Source of the DNA: Chitinophagaceae bacterium
GTDB taxonomy: Bacteria > Bacteroidota > Bacteroidia > Chitinophagales > Chitinophagaceae
Assembly (NCBI GenBank): GCA_016720825.1
Contig: JADKJV010000009.1
Span: 1 to 64,000, forward strand
Length of the DNA: 64,000 nucleotides
Reading direction: 5' to 3'
The stretch's first letter is position 1, and each line of letters opens with the position of its first letter. Positions 45,633 through 54,438 of the stretch are shown here, one piece after another. The translations under genes were made by a program, and so were the position numbers. The notes beneath the pieces are model-generated. The model was given only the letters and a program-made list of their open reading frames with translations, was not told where the DNA came from and did no database searches.

Positions 45633-46022
45633 CAGAGTGTAGGTGGCAGGGAGCAGGTGCAGGGCAGGGCAGGAAGCAGAGTGCAAGAAGCAAGTTACGA
45701 CAATCAGCTATTGTTAATTTTCCCCCTCAGGGGGACGAATTTCAACCTGTAACAATTAAAACCGACCAGAGGGTGTACGCCACTCTTCTTTCATACTCTC
45801 TTCCCACTTTGGGGGGCGAATTTCAGCCTGCTACAATCAAAAAAGACCAGGGGCCGATGCAGAATGCAGGTCGCCGGGTGCAGGTGCTGCAGGAAGCAGA
45901 ATGCAGGGGCCGAGGGCGGCAGGTTGGGGGCAGGCAGCAGGCGGCAGGATGCAGGTAACTGGCAACTGGTAACAGGTAACTGGTAACCGGCAACTGGTAA
46001 CCGGCAACTGGTAACTGGCAAC
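45627..46022. repeat. heptamer repeat array, GCAGGNN and NAACYGG units
   Basis: It begins at the stop codon of the RidA-like gene (AGCAGGTAGCAG). Runs of GCAGGNN continue at ~45627-45690 and ~45857-45958. From 45955 to 46022 a second unit repeats nine or ten times: TAACTGG, CAACTGG, TAACAGG, TAACCGG. All units are 7 bp. A different, 53-bp duplicated element sits between the two runs. No gene is present in 45633-46068. Confidence 0.75.
45721..45853. repeat. 53-bp imperfect direct repeat inside the heptamer array
   Basis: Two copies, 45721-45773 and 45802-45853, share CGAATTTCA-(A/G)-CCTG, then ACAAT-(T/C)-AAAA and GACCAG-(A/G)-GG. Copy 1 begins with the hairpin CCCCCTCAGGGGG; in copy 2 this is CCCACTTTGGGGGG. 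Spacing is 81 bases. The G/C ends resemble other intergenic palindromes here. Confidence 0.7.
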
Positions 46023-46068
46023 TACTCGACATTGAAATAAATACTAAGTTTAACCCCAAAATATTCCC

Positions 46069-46434
46069 ATGCAAAGTACCATTGCCCAGGAAGAACGTAT
46101 TGCGAAAATGATTTTCGCCTCTGTGTATCCTGCATATGTTCAAAAAGTGGAAAAAAAGGGACATACTAAGGAAGAGTTACACCAGATCATTGAATGGTTA
46201 ACCGGCTTCAATAACAAGAAACTGCAGGAACTGATAAAAGAGAAAGTAACATTTGAAGCGTTTTTCAAGCAGGCAAAACTCAACCCGAATGTCAATCTCA
46301 TTACCGGGGTGATCTGCGGATACCGGATTGAAGACATAGAATATCCCGTAACCAGGCAGGTGAGATACCTGGATAAACTGGTGGATGAGTTAGCGAAGGG
46401 GAAGAAAATGGAGAAGATTTTACGGGAAGCTTAA
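46069..46434 (+). CDS. DUF2200 domain protein
   Basis: A 121-residue cytoplasmic protein fitting DUF2200: RIAKMIFASVYPAYVQKVEKKGHTKEELHQIIEWLTGF, FEAFFKQAKLNPN and ITGVICGYRIEDIEYPVTRQVRYLDKLVDELAKG. The family has no known function and often neighbours YjbR-like and DUF1801 proteins. It is followed by the YjbR-like gene with a 70-base gap. Confidence 0.85.
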   Translation: MQSTIAQEERIAKMIFASVYPAYVQKVEKKGHTKEELHQIIEWLTGFNNKKLQELIKEKVTFEAFFKQAKLNPNVNLITGVICGYRIEDIEYPVTRQVRYLDKLVDELAKGKKMEKILREA

Positions 46435-46505
46435 CAATAGATAGTTTTATCTGCCAAGCTGGCCTATTGCCAGCCTTATAAAAATGTTACTGTAATATTG
46501 CAAAT

Positions 46506-46874
46506 ATGGTAACCCTTGAAATTTTAAGGAAAACGGCTCTTTCTTTCCCGGAAGTGACAGAAGAACCCCATTTTGAAAAAATATCCTTCAGGGTAAAGAA
46601 AAAAATCTTTGCAACTTACGACAGTAAATTGAAGCGGGCTTGTGTTAAACTGTCTGAGATTGACCAAAATGTATTTTCTTCTGCAGACAAGAACATTATT
46701 TTCCCTCTGGACAATAAGTGGGGCAGACAAGGCTGGACGTTGATTGAAATGCCCAGGGTTCGTAAATCCTTATTTATTGATGCGCTGACTACTGCATATT
46801 GTGAAGTTGCACCCGCGAAACTGGCTGAGCAAATTAAAATGACTGACAAACCTGTCAGGAATAAAACTGTATAA
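46506..46874 (+). CDS. MmcQ/YjbR family protein
   Basis: A 122-residue protein of the MmcQ/YjbR (DUF419) family: LRKTALSFPEVTEEPHFEKISFRVKKKIFATYD and WGRQGWTLIEMPRVRKSLFIDALTTAYCEVAPAKLAEQI. The fold resembles a DNA-binding helix-rich domain, but activity is unproven. The next gene starts four bases after its stop, so the two are co-transcribed. Confidence 0.88.
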   Translation: MVTLEILRKTALSFPEVTEEPHFEKISFRVKKKIFATYDSKLKRACVKLSEIDQNVFSSADKNIIFPLDNKWGRQGWTLIEMPRVRKSLFIDALTTAYCEVAPAKLAEQIKMTDKPVRNKTV

Positions 46875-46878
46875 TTTA

Positions 46879-47724
46879 ATGAAAACCCATTTTGCCTTTT
46901 GGTTTTTGACTTTACTAGCAGTCCACTCCCACTCCCAGGAAAAAGAATTAACCGATTTCAAAACCACACTGAATTTATACATTGACCTCCGCCTGGGGAA
47001 AGTTGATTCATTGAAACTAAACGAGGCAAACCAGGTTAAGTACAGCAAAAAGACGGATGAAGCCTTTAAAACATTCGTTCAGCATAAAAACAGCTATGAG
47101 TATGATAAGTATGTTGTTGCCCGGAATGATGCGAGCATTAAGTTTTCATACCTGGATGGCAGGATTTATATCCATCTGAAATCTTTTCCGGTTAATAACA
47201 AAACGTATGTTGTATACAGTTACAGTTCCCAGGATAAAAAAAACTATATAGTCAAGGAATTAGAAACCAGTACCATTGTGTATGAAGGCAATTCCAATTG
47301 CTGTTATGTAGATCACATTTATGCCATTGACAGCACCCATTTCATGGTAATTGAAAAAGATGGTGATATGAACTCCAGCAGGACGGCCTTTGTATTATCT
47401 GCCAAAAAACTGCCCTGGGCGAAAATGAAAGCTTTTGAAGGCATGGCGTTTGGTCAAGTCCCGGCAGGATACTTCACGAAAAAGTATGTAAAAAAACGGG
47501 AGCAATTCCAGCTGGATTGCGATATGGAATACACTATGTCGGCTCCGGCTGATATAAACGATATCCTGTTTGACCACAGGACAAAAACACTTTCATATAA
47601 ACAGTATTCAGACAACAGAAAATTTAAACTGATAACTGCTAAATGGGAAAATGAAACGTTTAAAATAGATGATTACAGTGTACGGGAAGGCTTATCGGGC
47701 AGTAACATAGCAGTGCCGAATTGA
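46879..47724 (+). CDS. secreted protein of unknown function
   Basis: A 281-residue protein with a signal peptide (LLAVHSHSQ) that directly follows the YjbR-like gene. The mature part is beta-rich: YIHLKSFPVNNKTYVVYSYSSQ, SNCCYVDHIYAIDSTHFMVIEKDGDMN, FDHRTKTLSYKQYSDNRKFK. No family recognised. Probably periplasmic. Confidence 0.72.
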   Translation: MKTHFAFWFLTLLAVHSHSQEKELTDFKTTLNLYIDLRLGKVDSLKLNEANQVKYSKKTDEAFKTFVQHKNSYEYDKYVVARNDASIKFSYLDGRIYIHLKSFPVNNKTYVVYSYSSQDKKNYIVKELETSTIVYEGNSNCCYVDHIYAIDSTHFMVIEKDGDMNSSRTAFVLSAKKLPWAKMKAFEGMAFGQVPAGYFTKKYVKKREQFQLDCDMEYTMSAPADINDILFDHRTKTLSYKQYSDNRKFKLITAKWENETFKIDDYSVREGLSGSNIAVPN

Positions 47725-47964
47725 TATGCGGGCAAATGGCCAGATACCCATGATTAAATTAATCCATTCCTGTATCGCGGTCATTTAATGTACTTCGACA
47801 CCTGTTGAGCCGGGGTGGGCTTTGCCCCAACAACTTTAACACGGCATTGAATTTTCGCGGTAATGTTCCGCCGGAAGTTTCCATAATTTACCGCCGGCAT
47901 CTTTAGCCGGATTTACGCGTTTACCATGTAAACAAAACCGGATACCGAAACCTACAATTGGTAG

Positions 47965-48225
47965 TACTCAGAAAATCCACGAATACACAAAAGACGGCTC
48001 AACCCTTGCAAAGCCGGGAAGCTTACGACCGGGGCAACCATTTTTTATACAAAAGCAACAGTGATCCTAAACGGGAATAAAACCGGTATGCTGAGAGAAG
48101 CCTGTGCGGGTTTGCTGGACAAAGACAAGCGAAGGGCGGGAAACGAAACCGGTTATAAAATCACAGATGTCCGGAAAATATTTGAAGCATATATGTCGCC
48201 CGGCTCCGTAACCGAAATTTTATGA
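47965..48225 (+). other. degenerate coding-like stretch in a 731-base gap
   Basis: From 47965 a frame stays open to a TGA at 48225, with KLTTGATIFYTKATVILNGNKTG, ACAGLLDKDKRRAGNETGYKI and SPGSVTEIL. No start codon is present. Just upstream a different frame gives KIHEYTKDGSTLAKPG, which could be the same protein before a frameshift. The stretch 48226-48420 is unusually GC-rich and holds a further open piece. Taken together it looks like remnants of one or two decayed genes. Function not recognised. Confidence 0.4.
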
Positions 48226-48455
48226 TATGCAAGGAAGGGCGAGGCGGCGGTGTTGCCGGGAGCTGCGCACCCGAACGCTTTCTTCAGGCAGTTTCAGCTT
48301 CGCGGCAACCTTTCCCGGGGGGAGGTTTACCTTCCGGAAAAGCAACCGGTTGATCCTGCCAATTGAATTACAGTAACCATCCCTCAACCCTGGGGCCGGT
48401 TTGTACATCAGAGTGCCGACTGTTATTCGCCTGCATCAACTTAAACTTTGAAACC

Positions 48456-49109
48456 ATGAAACTGAATTTCATTTTAGCTTTTGCAGTTCTTTTGAAAGCA
48501 ACAGTTATCGTTGCGCAATCCGGCATTGAAGTCAAGGTTCCTGTTTTGACTGATAAGTATTCTGCTTTTGTAAAACAACTGGAAGCGGGCCAGACTGATA
48601 TCAACTACAAAGAGTTCAGGGAAAGTTTTATTGAGAGTGAGCAGTTTATTATTGCATCTGGCAAATCTATGGAATATGACAGCCTGGAGAATGTGATGTA
48701 TGAAAAGATGAAAATAAAGGATTACCAGGCACTGATAATAGTGACCAAACAAATGCTCAGCATTGATTATACCAGTATGATCGCGCATAAAATATTACGG
48801 CAAACGTATGGCTACCTCGGCGACTCCCTGAACGCCAAAAAGTACAAAACCATCCAGTTTGGGTTATTAAACTCTATTGTAAAAAACGGAGATGGCAAAA
48901 GCTGTGCAACAGCCTGGCCGGTGATCCAGGTTAAGGAAGAATATTTTATCCTGCAAATGGTTGGTGCTGCCCTGCAGAAGCAAAGCATTGATCATACCGG
49001 TGGTGTGTGTGATAAAATGGATGTGAAAACAGAAGAGGGAGAAAATAAAACCTATTATTTTGAGATTACCATGGTATTTGAAGGCTATAAAAAACTGGGA
49101 TTGAAATAG
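48456..49109 (+). CDS. secreted DUF4919-like protein
   Basis: A 217-residue protein: signal peptide (VIVAQ), then a helical part (FVKQLEAGQTDINYKEFRESFI, YQALIIVTKQMLSIDYTSMIAHKILRQTYGYLGDS) and KNGDGKSCATAWPVIQVKEEYFIL, a motif I associate with DUF4919. The C-terminal part (KTYYFEITMVFEGYKKL) is a beta strand pair. The ATG at 48456 opens the signal peptide. Function unknown. Confidence 0.75.
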   Translation: MKLNFILAFAVLLKATVIVAQSGIEVKVPVLTDKYSAFVKQLEAGQTDINYKEFRESFIESEQFIIASGKSMEYDSLENVMYEKMKIKDYQALIIVTKQMLSIDYTSMIAHKILRQTYGYLGDSLNAKKYKTIQFGLLNSIVKNGDGKSCATAWPVIQVKEEYFILQMVGAALQKQSIDHTGGVCDKMDVKTEEGENKTYYFEITMVFEGYKKLGLK

Positions 49110-49179
49110 TGGGTACGGCCACGGAATAAGCAGGTAAATGATATAAAACCGGTCATTAAACGATTAAACAATAACAAAC

Positions 49180-49551
49180 ATGGAATTCAGGTACGCCAGA
49201 CACACCACTGAATTATCACGAATAGAACAATTCTATATCCAAATCGTGGGGCTCGTAAACTTAGGCGGTTTCCGGGAACACGAAAACTACGACGGGTTAT
49301 TTTTGGGATTCCCCGGTAAGGACTGGCATCTTGAGTTTACTGTATCCGATGAAAAGCCGGATCATACATTTGACGAAGACGATGCGCTGGTTTTCTATGT
49401 AAAATCTGAAGACGAGTTATTAAAAATCAGGGAAAGGATTTTAAATACTAATATCGGGTTGGAAACTCCAAAAAACCCGTATTGGGTAAAAAACGGGATT
49501 ATGATTTCGGACCCGGATGGCTTTAAAGTAATTTTTTCGGTCAGGCCATAA
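49180..49551 (+). CDS. VOC family protein
   Basis: A 123-residue VOC protein: FYIQIVGLVNLGGFREHENYDG, WHLEFTVSDEKPDHTFDEDDALVFYV and IMISDPDGFKVIFSV. The Glu in HLEFT and the early His could bind metal. Cytoplasmic. The gene is followed by a hairpin terminator. Substrate unknown. Confidence 0.85.
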   Translation: MEFRYARHTTELSRIEQFYIQIVGLVNLGGFREHENYDGLFLGFPGKDWHLEFTVSDEKPDHTFDEDDALVFYVKSEDELLKIRERILNTNIGLETPKNPYWVKNGIMISDPDGFKVIFSVRP

Positions 49552-49601
49552 ATACCGTTAGTCCCAGGTTTGATTATCCGGTAAAAACCAATAAATTTGA
49601 G

Positions 49602-49624
49602 AAAGGCTCCGCGAGGGGCTTTTT
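49602..49624 (+). terminator. hairpin terminator
   Basis: AAAGGCTCC pairs imperfectly with GGGGCTTTT across GCGA and is followed by T-rich sequence, 50 bases past the VOC stop. Confidence 0.55.
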
Positions 49625-49647
49625 ATGTTTAATATAAAACCACCAGT

Positions 49648-50088
49648 ATGAATGAAGGCGCACCCAAACAGGAACAACAAGATGTGATTGCTGATCATTT
49701 TGAAGAGTTGAAGCAAATTGAAATGATGGGGTATGAACCCAAAATCCGAAAAGCCAGGAATGCATTATTTGTAGTAGCAGTCCTGTTACTGTTAGGCGAA
49801 ATCATTTCAGCAAATGCGAACAATATTCCGTTTTCGCCGCTCCTTTTATTAATTGTCGGTTTAGAGTGCGGCTCCTTTGTCGCCCTGGGCTTCTGGGCCA
49901 ATACCAGGCCATTTACCGCCATTACACTGGGCCTTGTCCTTTTTATCGGTCTTTGGGTGTTTGCCATTGTGGCCACAGGATTTCAGGCTGCGATCGGCGG
50001 AATCCTAATCCGCATCATTGTAATAACCTATCTCGTAAGTGCGTTAAAGGATGCAAAAGCCTGGGAGGATGCGAAAGGGAAGATCTGA
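49648..50088 (+). CDS. membrane protein of unknown function
   Basis: A 146-residue protein with a charged N-terminus and four hydrophobic segments: ALFVVAVLLLLGEIIS, FSPLLLLIVGLECGSFVALGFW, ITLGLVLFIGLWVFAIVATGF and ILIRIIVITYLVSALKDA. No family recognised; the C-terminal KDAKAWEDAKGK is cytoplasmic. A TAAATTTG box (49592-49599) may be its promoter but overlaps the preceding terminator. Confidence 0.72.
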   Translation: MNEGAPKQEQQDVIADHFEELKQIEMMGYEPKIRKARNALFVVAVLLLLGEIISANANNIPFSPLLLLIVGLECGSFVALGFWANTRPFTAITLGLVLFIGLWVFAIVATGFQAAIGGILIRIIVITYLVSALKDAKAWEDAKGKI

Positions 50089-50172
50089 ATTAGTAGTTAA
50101 CAGTATTTCCTGAGGCGAATTTTCCTGAAATAGCACTTAATCAATTATCAAGATATTTTATATCAGTTTTCG

Positions 50173-50607
50173 ATGTACGAACTAACAAAACAAAAAAGTA
50201 CCGGGTCTCGGATTATTTTTGGGATAATTATATTCGCTTTTATTGCAGCTGTCCTAAATATGGCAATTCCTAACAGATCATCCACTCTAAATGATGATTT
50301 GATCAAAGCCGCTAATGAAATCAACCAGCATGCTCCAATAATAATAGATAGTACAACCAGACTGGATAATGTCAACGCACTCTCAGGCTCTACTTTTCAA
50401 TATAATTATACCCTTTTAACTGTCCTTCGTACTGAGGTTGATACAAACCAATTAAAATCTTCCGCAAAAGAAATAATGATCACCCAATTAAAGAATAATC
50501 CGAAAGTTGCCATTTTTAAAGAAAACAATATTGAAATTCGCTTAAGGTATACCGATAAAAAAGGAGCGGAAGTCACTACAATTTACATTTATCCCACAGA
50601 ATACTAA
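50173..50607 (+). CDS. single-pass membrane protein of unknown function
   Basis: A 144-residue protein with one helix (IIFGIIIFAFIAAVLNMA) after a basic N-terminus, then a soluble domain: LIKAANEINQHAPIIIDSTTRLDNV, YNYTLLTVLRTEVD and EIRLRYTDKKGAEVTTIYIYP. The tail resembles small uncharacterised domains of Bacteroidota. Not recognised further. Confidence 0.65.
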   Translation: MYELTKQKSTGSRIIFGIIIFAFIAAVLNMAIPNRSSTLNDDLIKAANEINQHAPIIIDSTTRLDNVNALSGSTFQYNYTLLTVLRTEVDTNQLKSSAKEIMITQLKNNPKVAIFKENNIEIRLRYTDKKGAEVTTIYIYPTEY

Positions 50608-50698
50608 TTTTTTAACATGGGATATTACTTTTTCATGATTACAGAAGGTTTTTTTTGTATTATCGATGACCTACTTACTGCAAAGCAATAAATAAATA

Positions 50699-52066
50699 AT
50701 GCTAAAAAAAATACTACTAATAAAATTCCTGTTCCTTGGGTATGCCTTATCTCTCACAGGACAGACTATATTTTCAATTGACCAGCTTAAGTCTGACCTG
50801 GCATTTTATAAATCAAAACTTGAACAATTCCATCCCGGTCTGTACCTATACAGTTCCAAAGCAGGCATTGACAGCTATTTTGACAGTTTGTCCGCTTTAA
50901 TCACCAAGCCCCTCGACGATCTGGAGTTTTATAGAATAATTACCCTGACCAGCGCCAAAATCCGGGACGGCCATACTTTGTTATTGCCCGGTTCTGAAAC
51001 TACAGCCTATCATAATAAGAACAGCCCGTTCCTCCCGTTGCAAATAGGCGTATATAAAAATGGACTGTTTGTAAAAATGAACTGCAGCGCAACTGCACCG
51101 ATTCCCGATGGATCCAGGATTGTCAGCATTAACGGGCAAACCAGTGAAGAAATCATACAACAGCTGACTGAAAGGCAAGTCCGTGACGGGAATAACCTTT
51201 CGTACGCTTACTGGATACTGGATAACTATTTCCGTGACTACTACAGCTATCATTTTGGCCATCCGGACAATTTTACCATAGAATATGAGTCTGAAAACGG
51301 GGTAAAAAAAACCAGCATTCCCGGATTGGCCAAAGACAGCCTGGTGTATTACCGGTCACAGCGGTACCCGGACTTCCGTTTCGACAAAAAGCCCGGTGAA
51401 GGGATTACCTTAAAGCTGGATACATCCAATCATTATGCACTATTAAAAATCCGGGATTTCCATAATGATGTGTTGCGGAAAACATATCACCAGCCATTTA
51501 ACGAAACGATTACCGGGTATTTTTCGGAAATAGTAAACAGCAAAGTTGATAACCTGGTGCTTGATCTAAGGGATAACCAGGGCGGAGATATAGAAAACGG
51601 GGTTTACCTCCTCTCCTGGCTGCTCAACAAGCCCTTTAAAGTTGTTACCAGCTACAATTGCGTGGAGTCACAACAGTTAGTGAGTTGCAAAGGCCCATCC
51701 AGTGGCAGTCATAACCCAAAAGAAACTCCGTTCAGCGGAAAGCTTTATGTATTAGTAAATGGCGGCAGTTTTTCCAACTCAGGGATTGTCGCTTCCTGCC
51801 TGCGTGTCAACCAGCGGGCTGTTTTTATAGGTACCGAAACCGGCGGCAACCCGAATGTCTTAACAGGCTTTCCAAAAGGCTTTGAATTGCCCAATACGAA
51901 AATAAAAGTTGAGATTCCGTCGAAACAATTTGTAATGACCAGTGTGAGTGGGAATGATGGAAGGGGACTGGTGCCGGATTATATAGTGGAAGAAGATGTT
52001 CCAGGTTATATAAATAAAATGGATATGGTCTTGGTATTCGCTTTGAAGATGATTGGAAGACAGTGA
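50699..52066 (+). CDS. secreted S41 family peptidase
   Basis: A 455-residue protein with signal peptide (YALSLTGQ). It has an S41 (tail-specific protease-like) fold: LTSAKIRDGHTLLLPG, VDNLVLDLRDNQGGD and the nucleophile region LVNGGSFSNSGIVASC, followed by FIGTETGGNPNVL and the LVPDYIVEED closing motif. A PDZ-like part lies at KMNCSATAPIPDGSRIVSINGQ. The stop codon lies directly before a heptamer repeat array. Likely periplasmic proteolysis; the target is unknown. Confidence 0.9.
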   Translation: MLKKILLIKFLFLGYALSLTGQTIFSIDQLKSDLAFYKSKLEQFHPGLYLYSSKAGIDSYFDSLSALITKPLDDLEFYRIITLTSAKIRDGHTLLLPGSETTAYHNKNSPFLPLQIGVYKNGLFVKMNCSATAPIPDGSRIVSINGQTSEEIIQQLTERQVRDGNNLSYAYWILDNYFRDYYSYHFGHPDNFTIEYESENGVKKTSIPGLAKDSLVYYRSQRYPDFRFDKKPGEGITLKLDTSNHYALLKIRDFHNDVLRKTYHQPFNETITGYFSEIVNSKVDNLVLDLRDNQGGDIENGVYLLSWLLNKPFKVVTSYNCVESQQLVSCKGPSSGSHNPKETPFSGKLYVLVNGGSFSNSGIVASCLRVNQRAVFIGTETGGNPNVLTGFPKGFELPNTKIKVEIPSKQFVMTSVSGNDGRGLVPDYIVEEDVPGYINKMDMVLVFALKMIGRQ

Positions 52067-52100
52067 GGCAGGGAGAGGTGGCAGGGGGCAGGATGCAGGC
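52064..52100. repeat. short heptamer repeat array at an S41 gene stop
   Basis: Directly at the TGA of the S41 gene, GGCAGGGA, GGTGGCAGG, GGGCAGGAT and GCAGGCG repeat with a 7-8-bp period. It belongs with the arrays at 39948 and 45627. Confidence 0.6.
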
Positions 52101-52229
52101 GAAGCCCTGAATAGATACTTAGATAAATTGCCACGATAGAATAAGCTAATGAATCTTATTTAATGTGACAGGAATTGACCAGCGTATTTGTTAACTAATT
52201 TCATAACCGAGGATCTAAAATCTACTAAA

Positions 52230-53069
52230 ATGAAAAGTATATTTTTTATTGCCTGTTTGCTTACCACAAACCTCCATGCGCAAACCACTTTACAGTTTGA
52301 CAAACGCTTTCTTGACAGTGAAGATAAATGGGTGGCTTTTGAAGCGAACAAGGAAGGAGCTCACTCTTTTGGTTTTATATATATTGACGCCCAGGCTGGA
52401 CTGACACTGAATTACGAAGGGACATTTACGATTTCCCCTTCCGGCGAATTTATTCCTGCCAAAAAGGAAAATGCAATCATGAAAGTTCGCCTGCAACCTA
52501 ATAACGTTTTGGTTGCTTTTATCCCTGAAAGTAAATTCAGTGAACTTCAAATTGAAGCGATTCCTGAATGGTTGCAGAATTATAAAAGGGATACCAATTC
52601 AGTGAGCAGGCTGTACCGCTGGGGCTTTTTGTATAACGGCTGGGAAGAATGTGAAAAAGCCCTCACCTATCTGGAAAAAGCCAACCAGATAAATCCGGCT
52701 TTTAAAGGATTGGCCGTTGAACTTGCATTCTCCTATAATTGCCTGGGGCAGTACAGTAAAGCGGTTTCTGTTCTGCAAATTGCATTACAGCAGGACCCCA
52801 AAGATGCTTATACAAATAAAGAGTTGATATATGCCCAGATCAGGTCGGGCGACCTGGACAAAGCAGCTGTAAGTTGTAAAAACGCTATCAACATCTGCAC
52901 GGACGTAACTTTCCATGGCGAAAACTGCTATAACCTGCTCCATGAATTATATTTGAAAAAAGACAAAGCCAATTTTAATTTGTGGATAGCTGAAACAAAG
53001 AAGTGGAATGCAGGAAAGGAAAATATCATGAGTAGTATTGAAATAATGAACAAAGAGTTAAACCAGTAA
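52230..53069 (+). CDS. secreted TPR-repeat protein
   Basis: A 279-residue protein: signal peptide (TNLHAQ), a beta-rich N-terminal half (FKRFL-like FDKRFLDSEDKWVAFEANKEG, FGFIYIDAQAGLTLNYEG), then TPR repeats (WEECEKALTYLEKANQINPAF, AFSYNCLGQYSKAVSVLQIALQQDPKDA, RSGDLDKAAVSCKNAIN). The start is the ATG before KSIFFIACLL; an upstream TTG-type extension lacks signal character. Role unknown, probably a periplasmic scaffold. Confidence 0.78.
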   Translation: MKSIFFIACLLTTNLHAQTTLQFDKRFLDSEDKWVAFEANKEGAHSFGFIYIDAQAGLTLNYEGTFTISPSGEFIPAKKENAIMKVRLQPNNVLVAFIPESKFSELQIEAIPEWLQNYKRDTNSVSRLYRWGFLYNGWEECEKALTYLEKANQINPAFKGLAVELAFSYNCLGQYSKAVSVLQIALQQDPKDAYTNKELIYAQIRSGDLDKAAVSCKNAINICTDVTFHGENCYNLLHELYLKKDKANFNLWIAETKKWNAGKENIMSSIEIMNKELNQ

Positions 53070-53710
53070 AAACGCACTCTCGGAACCTTTCAAAAAACAG
53101 AAAAGGTTATCTATGCCACGCAAGGATAAATTTTTCAGTTTACAATCAAATTAAATTACACACATGGCCATTGCACTTTAATTGATGCAACTCCGTTTTC
53201 AATTACATTCCCGGAAGCATTGCCACCACAATTACTGTTGCTCGGTAAATACCATAAGCTAATCCTAAATATTTGGCCCTGCCTGACAGGGCGATGCCTG
53301 ATGCTATGTACACAGTCTGACCGGTAATCACATCTACCACAGCAATGCCACCACCTAACAATGCTGATCTGTTGCCGTGTTTACTGGTATAATCCATCAG
53401 GATCAAAGCAATTCCTCATAGGTCTGAAGATGAACAGTTTGGAAAAAATTTGATGTAAATGATGCCTGGAATGATATTCCGCGCCTGTTCTCTCCCGACA
53501 TTTAAAACTTCAAGGCATATAAGTCATGAAAGGAAACAGGGAGGTCATTGATTCGGGCATTTTTCTCGACACAGGATTTTAACACAATACTGTGTCTCTC
53601 CATTGCGGCAGTTACATACTATGCTGGTGTTATTAACTATATTTATGGCCAGTGGCCGGACTTATTCAAAAGTTCACTACCCGCCTTTTAAAAACTGCAA
53701 AACGAAATAA
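53070..53710. other. 641-base gap with only a weak minus-strand open frame
   Basis: No supported gene. A minus-strand frame at 53203-53406 encodes 67 residues with two hydrophobic stretches (RSALLGGGIAVVDVITGQ and YRATVIVVAMLPG), possibly a fragment of a membrane protein. It was not recognised and has no promoter-like element. Short A/T-rich tracts elsewhere carry no pattern I can name. Confidence 0.35.
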
Positions 53711-54403
53711 ATGCTAACCATAACCAGGCTGAACGGATTGATTGTTATTATTCTTTTTGCCGTAAGCTGCAATAAAGACACTGATGCGATCAGTACAGTA
53801 AACACCAAAGAGACCGTTTCTGAAACCCCAACCATCCAATTTTATTTCAGGGGTACCATCAATGGCAATTATAAAGACTGGACAGTCACAGATATTAAAA
53901 ATGGCGAAAACCTGGTCTACCGTTTCAACAGCGCGTCGGGAGTAGATACGCTCAGCAGTGACTGTGTGAATACCGTTTGCAAGTATATGCTTGAAGACGT
54001 GGTTATTTTCCAGAATAACGGGTTAAATCCCATGAAAAATTATATCGCTGCCGGCTTTAATATCAGCTCCAAAACCGGTGACAGGAATGAAATCATCAGC
54101 CAGTTTGCCGTGGGCCCAAAAACTTTCGGTAAACCCAGGATGAAAATTACTGACCCGGTTAAAGACGGTATATATGTATTTTATATTGACGAAAACGGCA
54201 AGCCCTGGTGCTCCCATTGGGGTTCCGGTAACCAGGCAAACAGCGTTTTTAAATCCGAACAGCTCCTGCCCCAGCCTTTCCATGAAATCTCCTGCCGCAA
54301 AATATGGAAAGCAACAGTCACTTGCATGTTGTATGACCAGGAGGGGAATTCACTTAAAGTGGAGAATGGTGAGTTTTTCACGCCGGTTATTGTGAATTAT
54401 TAA
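53711..54403 (+). CDS. lipoprotein of unknown function
   Basis: A 230-residue lipoprotein with leader ILFAVSC. The mature part has a fold with FYFRGTINGNYKDWTVTDIKNGENLVY, NKVYMLEDVVIFQNNG-like segments, a middle region YVFYIDENGKPWCSHWGSGNQ and WKATVTCMLYDQEGNSLKVENGEF at the end. Two Cys pairs are possible. No family recognised. The DNA between this gene and the next is only 35 bases. Confidence 0.72.
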   Translation: MLTITRLNGLIVIILFAVSCNKDTDAISTVNTKETVSETPTIQFYFRGTINGNYKDWTVTDIKNGENLVYRFNSASGVDTLSSDCVNTVCKYMLEDVVIFQNNGLNPMKNYIAAGFNISSKTGDRNEIISQFAVGPKTFGKPRMKITDPVKDGIYVFYIDENGKPWCSHWGSGNQANSVFKSEQLLPQPFHEISCRKIWKATVTCMLYDQEGNSLKVENGEFFTPVIVNY

Positions 54404-54438
54404 CCTTTACTGCATCTACAAGATGTAATATCAAATTG

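Noticed and set aside
39948..46022. CRISPR array
   Set aside because: Units are 7 bp, tandem and without spacers; no cas genes are present.
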